From the NCBI GenBank assembly GCA_039810525.1, contig JBDHXE010000090.1, positions 1 to 9,295 on the forward strand: a stretch of DNA of 9,295 nucleotides, in the 5' to 3' direction. The notes under the pieces are model-generated. The model searched no databases, was not told the DNA's origin, and saw only the letters and a program-made list of their open reading frames with translations. The position numbers were made by a program, and so were the translations under genes. This document shows, in pieces, positions 1-6,462 of this stretch; the stretch's first letter is position 1, and each line of letters starts with the position of its first letter. Source of the stretch: JBDHXE01 sp039810525. GTDB taxonomy: Bacteria; Bacteroidota; Ignavibacteria; Kapaibacteriales; UBA2268.

Positions 1-18
1 TATATAACACATTGTAGT

Positions 19-36
19 GGCGGAGCTTGCTCCGTC
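19..36. repeat. Short GC-rich palindrome at the window edge
   Basis: CGGAGC (21-26) and GCTCCG (29-34) are perfect reverse complements around a TT. The arms extend by a G-T and a G-C pair to 19-36. The block is strikingly GC-rich against the AT-rich surroundings and is followed on the plus strand by a pyrimidine-rich run. It could be a fragment of a dispersed repeat (REP- or MITE-like) or a weak terminator for a plus-strand gene lying left of the window. One copy cannot decide between these. Confidence 0.4.
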
Positions 37-49
37 CTTGTTTTCTTCC

Positions 50-91
50 AAAAAAAAAATGTCCTACACCTTCAAAAAGTGTAGGACATTT
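50..91 (-). terminator. Intrinsic terminator of the groES-groEL operon
   Basis: A perfect 13-bp stem (57-69 with 79-91) encloses a 9-nt loop. Read on the minus strand, the stem is followed at once by a run of T, the complement of the A run at 50-56. It lies about 80 bp beyond the groEL stop codon, as expected for the end of the chaperonin transcript. The A-rich and T-rich flanks favour the minus direction. Confidence 0.88.
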
Positions 92-168
92 AAGAATACA
101 TATAATTAATCTATAGTTTCTGACTTATGAGGCAGTCTTCTAAATTAAAATTATGAACAGATTTGATA

Positions 169-1806
169 TTAATACATACCATCCATACCACCCATTCCAC
201 CCGGAGGCATAGGCATTGGTTCTTCTTTCTTAGGTTTTTCAACGATAGTACATTCAGTAGTTAATAATAAACCAGCTACAGAAGCTGCATTTTCTAATGC
301 TACTCGGCTTACCTTAGTAGGATCAATTACACCCATAGCATACATATCGCCAAATTCACTTGTTCTTGCATTATATCCATAAGCACCACTATTTTCTTTT
401 ACTTTATTAACTATAACAGAAGCTTCTTCGCCTGCATTAGTAATAATTTGTCTAATTGGTTCTTCTATAGCTTTACGTATAATTTGAACTCCAGTCTTTT
501 CATCGTCATGATTAGTTACAATAGAATCCAAAGTATTGATAGCTCTCAAATAAGCTACACCACCACCAGGAACAATACCTTCTTCTACTGCTGCACGAGT
601 AGCATGTAATGCATCTTCTACTCTTGCTTTCTTTTCTTTCATTTCTACTTCAGTAGCTGCACCAATCTTTAATACTGCTACTCCGCCACTTAATTTAGCT
701 AATCTTTCTTGTAATTTTTCTTTATCGTAATCAGATGTAGTTTTTTCAATTTGGACTCTAATTTCGTTTACTCTTTTCTTAATATCATCTGCACTACCAT
801 TACCTTCTACAATAGTAGTATTATCTTTATCGATAATAACTTTTGCAGCAGTACCCAATGAAGAAAGAGCAGTTTGGTCTAATTTGAAGCCTTTTTCTTC
901 GCTAATTACAGTACCGCCTGTTAAGATAGCAATATCTTCTAACATAGCTTTACGTCTATCGCCAAAACCCGGTGCTTTTACAGCAGCTACTCTTAAAGTA
1001 CCACGTAATTTATTAACTACCAAAGTAGCTAATGCTTCGCCTTCCAAATCTTCAGCTATAATTAATAGACCACGTCCTGATTGTGAAGTTTTTTCTAAAA
1101 TTGGTAAAATATCTTTAATAGCTGATATTTTCTTATCGTGAATTAAGATAAATGGATTTTCAAGTACTGTTTCCATTGAATCAGCATCAGTAATAAAATA
1201 TGGAGATAAATATCCTCTATCAAACTGCATACCTTCTACTGTATCCAAAGATGTTTCAGTTCCTTTTGCTTCTTCTACTGTGATTACACCATCTTTTCCT
1301 ACTTTTTCCATTGCTTCTGCAATTAATTCACCAATAGTAGAATCGTTATTTGCAGAAATAGTACCAACTTGTGCGATTTCTTTTTTGCCTTCTACATCGC
1401 GGCTGATTGATTTTAAACTTTCAGTAATTTTAGCAACTGCTAAATCAATACCACGCTTCAAATCCATAGGATTAGCGCCAGCAGTTACGTTTTTCAAACC
1501 TTCGCGGTAAATAGCTTGAGCTAAAACGGTAGCAGTAGTAGTACCATCACCAGCTACATCTGATGTTTTAGATGCTACTTCGCGAACCATATTTGCACCC
1601 ATATTTTCGATTGGGTCTTCTAATTCAATTTCTTTAGCAACAGATACACCGTCTTTAGTTACAGTAGGTGCACCAAATTTCTTATCAATAATTACATTGC
1701 GTCCTTTTGGACCCAATGTTACCTTTACAGCATTAGCTAATTGATCTACACCTTTTTTTAATGCTGAACGAGCTTCTACATCATAATTGATTAACTTAGC
1801 AGCCAT
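169..1806 (-). CDS. groL: Chaperonin GroEL (Hsp60, 60 kDa subunit)
   Basis: This is the 545-residue subunit of the cytosolic double-ring group I chaperonin. With GroES it encloses non-native proteins and lets them fold in cycles driven by ATP. The length is normal for the family (E. coli 548). Visible hallmarks are the VTLGPKGRNV segment (29-38), the ATP/Mg-binding aspartates D52 (KDG) and D87 (GDGTTT, 86-91), the catalytic D398 in the VEDALHATRAAVEEG segment, and a Gly/Met-rich C-terminal tail ending GGMGGMDGMY. The start is supported by an AAAGGAGAA ribosome site 8 nt upstream (around 1815-1821). It follows groES after 26 bp, so it is co-transcribed and controlled from the CIRCE-bearing promoter. 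The sequence resembles Chlorobiota/Ignavibacteria GroEL more than that of Bacteroides, judged from memory of these families. There is no sign of damage. Confidence 0.99.
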   Translation of the reverse strand: MAAKLINYDVEARSALKKGVDQLANAVKVTLGPKGRNVIIDKKFGAPTVTKDGVSVAKEIELEDPIENMGANMVREVASKTSDVAGDGTTTATVLAQAIYREGLKNVTAGANPMDLKRGIDLAVAKITESLKSISRDVEGKKEIAQVGTISANNDSTIGELIAEAMEKVGKDGVITVEEAKGTETSLDTVEGMQFDRGYLSPYFITDADSMETVLENPFILIHDKKISAIKDILPILEKTSQSGRGLLIIAEDLEGEALATLVVNKLRGTLRVAAVKAPGFGDRRKAMLEDIAILTGGTVISEEKGFKLDQTALSSLGTAAKVIIDKDNTTIVEGNGSADDIKKRVNEIRVQIEKTTSDYDKEKLQERLAKLSGGVAVLKIGAATEVEMKEKKARVEDALHATRAAVEEGIVPGGGVAYLRAINTLDSIVTNHDDEKTGVQIIRKAIEEPIRQIITNAGEEASVIVNKVKENSGAYGYNARTSEFGDMYAMGVIDPTKVSRVALENAASVAGLLLTTECTIVEKPKKEEPMPMPPGGMGGMDGMY

Positions 1807-1832
1807 TATTATATTCTCCTTTAAATCTTTTA

Positions 1833-2120
1833 TTAATTAATAATTGCAAAAATATCGCTTTCTCTCATGATAAGTAAGTCTTCGCCATTGAAAGATACTT
1901 CTGTACCTGCATACTTACCATATAAAATTTTATCACCAACTTTAACTTGAAGTGGTAATACTTTACCATCTTCAGTTTGTTTGCCATTACCTACTGCTAT
2001 AATTTCGCCTTGTACTGGTTTTTCTTTTGCAGTATCTGGAATAATAATTCCACCTGTTGTTACTTCATCAGCAGAAGCTGGTCTTACTATAACTCTATCG
2101 TGCAATGGTTGTAAAGCCAT
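1833..2120 (-). CDS. groS: Co-chaperonin GroES (Hsp10)
   Basis: This 95-residue protein forms the seven-subunit lid that caps the GroEL ring and closes the folding chamber. The family signature PLHDRVIVRP is at residues 5-14. The mobile loop that contacts GroEL runs from about 16 to 33 and carries the hydrophobic GGIII tripeptide region (23-27), equivalent to GGIVL in E. coli. The VGDKILYGKYAGTEV strand follows later. The length is typical. An AGGAGT ribosome site (2128-2133) sits 7 nt before the ATG and fixes the start. It is the first gene of the groES-groEL operon, and the CIRCE element lies about 50 bp upstream of its start codon, which implies HrcA-type heat-shock repression. Confidence 0.99.
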   Translation of the reverse strand: MALQPLHDRVIVRPASADEVTTGGIIIPDTAKEKPVQGEIIAVGNGKQTEDGKVLPLQVKVGDKILYGKYAGTEVSFNGEDLLIMRESDIFAIIN

Positions 2121-2168
2121 CTTAAATACTCCTAAAATTAGATTTTAAATAAAAATTATTTCAAACTA

Positions 2169-2195
2169 TTAGCACTCACTTGTATAGAGTGCTAA
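2169..2195 (-). promoter_or_regulatory. CIRCE operator (HrcA binding site)
   Basis: TTAGCACTC (2169-2177), a 9-nt spacer and GAGTGCTAA (2187-2195) match the canonical CIRCE inverted repeat in all 18 arm positions. In the established mechanism the HrcA repressor binds CIRCE and releases it on heat shock, when the GroE chaperonin needed to keep HrcA active is taken up by unfolded protein. Here the element lies 49-75 bp upstream of the groES start codon, in the region expected around the transcription start or 5' leader. hrcA itself is not in this window. Confidence 0.97.
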
Positions 2196-2204
2196 TGTAA
2201 TCAC

Positions 2205-2212
2205 GTTATATA
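2205..2212 (-). promoter_or_regulatory. Candidate -10 element for groES-groEL
   Basis: On the minus strand TATATAAC lies about 10 bp upstream of the CIRCE element, where a promoter would place the start of transcription next to the operator. It fits a housekeeping -10 hexamer loosely. A possible TTGGTA lies upstream, but the spacing (about 20 bp) is too long for a standard pair. No good TAnnTTTG match was found. The call rests mainly on position. Confidence 0.25.
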
Positions 2213-2346
2213 AATAAAATTATTTTAAGTGCTACCAAAATGTATTTATTTTTCTAAATTATAATATAGTTAAATTATGTTTTTAGGCAGTAATTAATGT
2301 TGAAATTCAATTACTTAAAGTAGTAATTATGAAAATTGATTAAAAA

Positions 2347-3870
2347 TTAAAATACATCAACTATAGGTATAGAAATTATTCTCCATTCTTCTGTTTCATA
2401 TTGATTTAAAAAATATACAAAATCATTATCAATTTTTAGAAGGTATGATTGAAAAAACTTATTAGTAGGTGAACTCAAAACTATTTCTTTTTCTAATCCA
2501 TTACTTATGTTATAAACTTGTAGAACTGAAAAGGCGATTTTATTATCATTATCGCTTGCATTTAAATTAACAATAGCTTTGCCATTGTAAGAGCTAAGAC
2601 TCATAACTTTGTATTTATAATCATAATTAGAGCTTTTATATTTTAGTGCTGAAGGGTTATCTGATATTAGTAATTCTAAATATCCTCTTATTTGCATACT
2701 ATCTTGGATCGAATCTTGAAAAGTAAAAAATATTCCATTCCAAGGATTTAGATATGCATATTGTCCTTCATATAATTGACAAATTACACCGTGTGAATAG
2801 ATAAAATGATTGATATTATAATAGTTAAATAGATCTTTATAACTTATTTTATTTTCAATCAAACTAAAACTTGATGAATCTAATAATGAGATTAACGAAT
2901 AATTGCCTGATTTTAATAAATCATAAGATGTAGTATTTTCTCTTTCTACTAAACATATTGAACTGTATTTAGTATTAATCATATCATAAATAGCTATAGA
3001 ATCATTTAAATTTGAGATGTTATAATGTTGGTTATCAATATACTTAATCTTTAAGTACTTTCTTTTAATTTGTTTTGGTTTCAATGTCCCCGAAAGACCT
3101 TCGAAGGCTTTGGCATTAACTATAATATTATTTGAATTATCATAATATGGCGAACTAAATTTTGTATCAATAGAAAACTGTTCCGGTATAATTGCTCTGT
3201 AATATTCTACACTATCTTTAATTAGGAAATATTGTAAATTTGAATCAATTTCAATTATTCTTTTCATTTGTCCGCTCTTTATATTAAATTCCTTTATTGT
3301 TTGGTCTAATCTATCTAATACAACAAAATTATCTTTTTGTTTATTTAGAATAGGAGGCGATGGTCTATAAAGAAATAGTGCGGAATCAAGTAGTTTATGA
3401 TTTTGGTACTTATCTATATTGATAGTTTTGAAATTATTTTGAATAAGGTTTAGATTTAAATTTCCTTCCTTTAAATTATCTTTGCAGTAAATTACCCTGC
3501 CTTCATTATTTGCAACAAAAAAAGCTGGTAGCGTCTTGCTTGATATGAAATTAGAATAGATAGCTGTATCATTGATAATATTATTATAATTAAAATTCTT
3601 CTTAAATGCTTCAAATTCCCTGTTTTTAAGAGTCTTTGTAATTAGGTTAAAATCAATATCCTTGTTTAATTTTTCTATTTCAGAGATATAGTACTTCAAA
3701 AAAGTTATATCACACGAAGTACATTTATTGAAATCAAAATATAGATAATATTTATAATAATTATTATTTTCAGCATTTAATTTAGTTGAAAATATAAGCA
3801 ATACTATAATCAATATAGTATATCGTCGAATATTAGAGAGTATATATATGCTTTTCAGAAAACTATTCAT
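2347..3870 (-). CDS. Exported protein with thioredoxin-like CxxC domain and probable beta-propeller
   Basis: I do not recognise a named family for this 507-residue protein. The N-terminus has a basic stretch (R15, R16), a hydrophobic core (about 17-28) and a possible signal peptidase I site after LNA (33), so export across the inner membrane is likely. Residues about 38-130 look like a thioredoxin fold: a strand leads into CTSC (C50, C53) and a helix, and TLPAFFV supplies the cis-proline (P115) before an NNEGRVIY strand. A third cysteine, C129, follows. From about 157 to the end the protein is rich in beta strands with repeated aromatic/Asn/Asp segments, such as FVVLDRLDQTIKEFNI, suggesting the 6-bladed propeller type common in Bacteroidota. 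A redox or sensing role in the periplasm is inference. No clear ribosome site precedes the ATG; the signal peptide supports the start. It is divergent from prkA and 226 bp upstream of groES on the same strand. Confidence 0.8.
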   Translation of the reverse strand: MNSFLKSIYILSNIRRYTILIIVLLIFSTKLNAENNNYYKYYLYFDFNKCTSCDITFLKYYISEIEKLNKDIDFNLITKTLKNREFEAFKKNFNYNNIINDTAIYSNFISSKTLPAFFVANNEGRVIYCKDNLKEGNLNLNLIQNNFKTINIDKYQNHKLLDSALFLYRPSPPILNKQKDNFVVLDRLDQTIKEFNIKSGQMKRIIEIDSNLQYFLIKDSVEYYRAIIPEQFSIDTKFSSPYYDNSNNIIVNAKAFEGLSGTLKPKQIKRKYLKIKYIDNQHYNISNLNDSIAIYDMINTKYSSICLVERENTTSYDLLKSGNYSLISLLDSSSFSLIENKISYKDLFNYYNINHFIYSHGVICQLYEGQYAYLNPWNGIFFTFQDSIQDSMQIRGYLELLISDNPSALKYKSSNYDYKYKVMSLSSYNGKAIVNLNASDNDNKIAFSVLQVYNISNGLEKEIVLSSPTNKFFQSYLLKIDNDFVYFLNQYETEEWRIISIPIVDVF

Positions 3871-3958
3871 TTAGTATTAAATTGATAAGATAAAACTATA
3901 TAAATATAATTAAATTATTTAAATAATTGTTCAATGTTTTAATTTTATAATAACTATA

Positions 3959-3966
3959 CAAACATA
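3959..3966 (-). promoter_or_regulatory. Candidate TAnnTTTG (-7) promoter element for the thioredoxin/propeller gene
   Basis: On the minus strand TATGTTTG matches the Bacteroidota -7 consensus TAnnTTTG exactly and lies about 88 bp before the ATG at 3870. The position 19-21 nt further upstream has no proper TTTG, so the -33 half is weak or missing. That position is instead occupied by the second TCTAAATA-type box. The gene may depend on an activator, or the match may be chance in AT-rich DNA. Confidence 0.4.
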
Positions 3967-3976
3967 TTAAATAAAT

Positions 3977-4012
3977 TCTAAATAAAACTATTTAGAGGTC
4001 GTAATCTAAATA
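3977..4012. repeat. Triple TCTAAATA box cluster in the divergent intergenic region
   Basis: Three exact 8-bp copies lie within 36 bp: TCTAAATA at 3977-3984, its reverse complement TATTTAGA at 3989-3996 (4-nt gap), and TCTAAATA again at 4005-4012. The first and third share 10 bp (TCTAAATAAA) and start 28 bp apart. The first pair forms an inverted repeat typical of a dimer-binding operator. The cluster sits just upstream of the candidate minus-strand -7 element and about 70-105 bp before prkA, so a regulator bound here could touch both genes. Near-matches (TCTAAATT, TCTAAAATA) occur in other AT-rich gaps of this window, which lowers certainty. Confidence 0.45.
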
Positions 4013-4025
4013 AATAAATAAATAA
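4007..4025 (+). repeat. TAAA tetranucleotide run
   Basis: Four perfect TAAA units plus a partial fifth begin within the third TCTAAATA box. The tract lies about 60 bp upstream of prkA. Length change by slippage could shift promoter spacing, but four units is short for a contingency locus. Confidence 0.5.
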
Positions 4026-4033
4026 TATATTGT

Positions 4034-4050
4034 TAAAATTAGCAATTTTA
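4034..4050. promoter_or_regulatory. Inverted repeat upstream of prkA
   Basis: TAAAATT (4034-4040) and AATTTTA (4044-4050) are perfect reverse complements around AGC. The repeat lies 33-49 bp before the first prkA ATG, in the zone where the promoter must be, so it could be an operator. A TATTTTAA sequence at 4055-4062 is the only weak -7-like candidate nearby, with a TTG 22 nt upstream. An AT-only repeat of this length in this region may be chance. Confidence 0.25.
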
Positions 4051-4082
4051 TTCGTATTTTAAAGAAATTATAATTGTAAATA

Positions 4083-6173
4083 ATGGTATATATTATGAAG
4101 CGTAATAATGAAAACAATATCAATAGTAAAGGCTTAATATTCCATGTTAAATCGGTAATCGAAGGTAATAGAAAATTTGAAAATGTTTTTCAGTCTGTTA
4201 CAAGTATGATACTTGATTACCCAGATGGAATTAAAAAAATTATAGTAAATGGCAAACCAACTTATGATTTTGGTATTTTTAGAAAAGCTGGCAAGCATAT
4301 TATTGGTATGTATGACGAAATCAATAGTTTTGTTTCATTTGTCAAAGACGCTGCCGATGGTGGTTCGTCTGCCGAAATGGCATTTGTATTGATAGGTGAG
4401 CCCGGTAATGGTAAGACATATTTTGTAGATTATCTTAACTCTTGTTATAGGAATCATATTAGCAAACCAGAAAACAGAAGATATACCTTCAAATTCAAAA
4501 ACTTAGATAAAATTGGGGGCTATGGAAAAATCACTGAAATAGAATCCCAAACATTTGAAGATCCGATGGTTATGCTTATGAATATCTATCAAGATAAAGA
4601 CAAAAATATTGAACATATCAAAAAATTAGGCGCTAGCGACGAACAAATTAAAAAATTTTATAAAAACTACCGACCTTTAGGTTCTTGCACAGATTATATT
4701 TTTGACCAAATAAGAGAATATTCAGATTATAACTTAGAAACAATGTTAGATTTCATCGAAGTTACAGAAATTCCAATTAGTGAAACTCGAGGTACTCTAA
4801 CTGGCAAATATGCCGCAAAAGACAAAATCACTTCATCGGCAGTAGATTTATTAGGTGATGAATCAATTTCACGATTATTACACATACCAGATAGCAATAA
4901 CCCATATAGATTTGATTTAAGACGTGGAGCTTTGGCTCGCGTCGCTGGTGGTGGGATTCATTTTGCAGACGAAATATTCAAAAATAAAAGAGATTTAGTA
5001 CAAGTTTACTTAGGAGTAATCCAAAATAGAACAATTGAAATTGAAGGTTTCAAATGGCCGCTCGATACATTAATTGTTGCTACAAGTAATAATGCAGAAT
5101 TCCAAAGATTCCTTGAAGAGAAAGAACAAGCTCCTATTGTAGATAGATGCAGGCTTTGCTATATGTCGCACAATACTAATTATATTTTACAACAAGAGTT
5201 AACAAGCTTAGCAATTGGAAGTCTTGAAAAAACTACCTTTTCAGGAGAACAATTACATATCGATCCCAACCTTAATTATGCATTGTCAGTCGCTTTCACA
5301 TTATCAAGGATGCCACACTCTGATAAATTAACACCAATAGAAATGATGAAACTAGCAGCTGGTGAAGTAGCTGGTGATAAAAGCGTAAAAACACTTAGTG
5401 AAGTAATTGATCAGCTTAATAGAGAATCCGAAATTACTAAAAGATTTGGACAAAAAGGACTTGGGCACCGTAACTTAGGCAGAGCAATTCAAATGCTTTT
5501 AGAAAAATCTGAAACACAAGAAGGGAAATGTATGTGGGCTGGGGATGCTTTTCCAGCTATTGAAAGTATAATATTAGACTATGTACAAGAGCCTAACGAT
5601 AGAATCAAATATTTTAATGATTTAAAAATAGCAAAATCATTATATAGAGAAAGAATTATGACTTCTATTTTTAACGCATATATGGATGAACCAGATGCTA
5701 TCCAAAAAGATGTAATGAATTATGTCAATATGATAATTGGAATAGACGCCAAATCACTTGGTACTAATAAATTATGGACCTATAGAGACCCTCAAACAGG
5801 TAAATTAGTATCTATTAAAATTGATGAAAACTTTATTGATAGTGTAGAATCTCGATTGGGGCTAAAAAGCAAAGAGCAAAAGCAAAGCTATAGAACTACT
5901 ATTGCCAAAATATATGGTCAAAAAATGATACAAGATGCCAACTATGATTTTATGGATAATAACGATTTAGTAAAAGCAGTTACTGACGTTAGATTAAAAT
6001 CAGATATAGCAGGAGCAGGTAGCTTAGTGGGTGCTCTATCAAATAGGACCAACGAAGAAAATCAAAAGCTATATAATAGAATGATTAAAACAATGACCGA
6101 AAAATTAGGATATGATAAAACTTCTGCAGAGAAGACAATAGAATACTTCTGCACACAAGACGATGCCTCATAA
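4083..6173 (+). CDS. prkA: PrkA/YeaG-family AAA+ protein (serine protein kinase PrkA)
   Basis: This 696-residue cytosolic protein belongs to the PrkA family: an AAA+ ATPase core followed by a C-terminal domain with distant similarity to kinases. Members are annotated as serine kinases and act in stress, starvation or sporulation; the B. subtilis protein has been reported to be an ATP-dependent protease. Visible motifs are Walker A GEPGNGKT (105-112), Walker B HFADEI (D296, E297), sensor-1 asparagine in VATSNN (N336), an arginine-finger-like VDRCR (R355, R357) and a GLGHRNLGR sensor-2-like segment further on. The C-terminal region includes LWTYRDPQTGKL, matching the family's RDPxTG segment, and ends with a helical RMIKTMTEKLGYD stretch like YeaG. 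It is about 50 residues longer than E. coli YeaG (644). The second ATG (4095, M5) is an equally possible start, since neither has a clear ribosome site. It is transcribed alone, and the usual yeaH/yhbH and spoVR neighbours are absent. Confidence 0.9.
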   Translation: MVYIMKRNNENNINSKGLIFHVKSVIEGNRKFENVFQSVTSMILDYPDGIKKIIVNGKPTYDFGIFRKAGKHIIGMYDEINSFVSFVKDAADGGSSAEMAFVLIGEPGNGKTYFVDYLNSCYRNHISKPENRRYTFKFKNLDKIGGYGKITEIESQTFEDPMVMLMNIYQDKDKNIEHIKKLGASDEQIKKFYKNYRPLGSCTDYIFDQIREYSDYNLETMLDFIEVTEIPISETRGTLTGKYAAKDKITSSAVDLLGDESISRLLHIPDSNNPYRFDLRRGALARVAGGGIHFADEIFKNKRDLVQVYLGVIQNRTIEIEGFKWPLDTLIVATSNNAEFQRFLEEKEQAPIVDRCRLCYMSHNTNYILQQELTSLAIGSLEKTTFSGEQLHIDPNLNYALSVAFTLSRMPHSDKLTPIEMMKLAAGEVAGDKSVKTLSEVIDQLNRESEITKRFGQKGLGHRNLGRAIQMLLEKSETQEGKCMWAGDAFPAIESIILDYVQEPNDRIKYFNDLKIAKSLYRERIMTSIFNAYMDEPDAIQKDVMNYVNMIIGIDAKSLGTNKLWTYRDPQTGKLVSIKIDENFIDSVESRLGLKSKEQKQSYRTTIAKIYGQKMIQDANYDFMDNNDLVKAVTDVRLKSDIAGAGSLVGALSNRTNEENQKLYNRMIKTMTEKLGYDKTSAEKTIEYFCTQDDAS

Positions 6174-6201
6174 TAATTAAAATATTGCAAAATAAATTTT
6201 T

Positions 6202-6242
6202 AAATCCTAGATTAGTAATCAAATATTAGCAATCTAGGATTT
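6202..6242 (+). terminator. Intrinsic terminator of prkA
   Basis: A perfect 12-bp stem pairs AAATCCTAGATT (6202-6213) with AATCTAGGATTT (6231-6242). A smaller inner pairing (TAAT/ATTA) lies in the 17-nt loop, and a T-rich tail follows from 6240. It starts 28 bp after the prkA stop codon and isolates prkA from the downstream lyase gene. Confidence 0.85.
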
Positions 6243-6350
6243 TATTTTATATAAAAAGAGAATAAATAACAAACAACTAAAAAAATGTTCTAAAATATAA
6301 ATCACAGATTGAAGTTGAAAACAAAAATAATATTGTAAATCAATAAAATG

Positions 6351-6382
6351 TTTGCAATTAATGTTAATATTCAGTAACTTTG
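6351..6382 (+). promoter_or_regulatory. Bacteroidota-type promoter of tpl
   Basis: TTTG (6351-6354) and TAACTTTG (6375-6382) are separated by exactly 20 nt. This matches the Bacteroidota consensus TTTG-N19-21-TAnnTTTG read by their unusual primary sigma factor. Transcription would start around 6389, giving a leader of about 74 nt before the tpl ATG. This is the best promoter match in the window and the clearest non-protein clue to the organism's group. Confidence 0.8.
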
Positions 6383-6462
6383 CAGTTCGTTAAATTACAA
6401 ATAATTAATTTTATTTCTTAAATCTAAGAGATTATTTATTTAAAAAATCAATCGGAGTTTTT

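Noticed and set aside
884..1510. Two plus-strand open frames (884-1141 and 1280-1510) opposite groEL
   Set aside because: They are antisense to a highly conserved, intact groEL, resemble no known family and lack ribosome sites. They arise from the codon pattern of the real gene.
2309..2328. Inverted repeat AATTACT/AGTAATT just after the thioredoxin/propeller gene was considered as its terminator or a groES operator
   Set aside because: On the minus strand this lies 3' of the 507-codon gene and is a weak 7-bp AT-rich stem with no good T run after it. It is too weak to call.
3913..3928. 16-bp perfect palindrome AATTATTTAAATAATT in the leader of the thioredoxin/propeller gene
   Set aside because: It consists only of A and T in a region that is almost entirely A/T, where such palindromes are expected by chance. 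There is no second copy.
6348..6377. Nine-codon ORF upstream of tpl, considered as a TnaC-like leader peptide
   Set aside because: It lies inside the promoter, before the likely transcription start, and has no Trp codon and no ribosome site.
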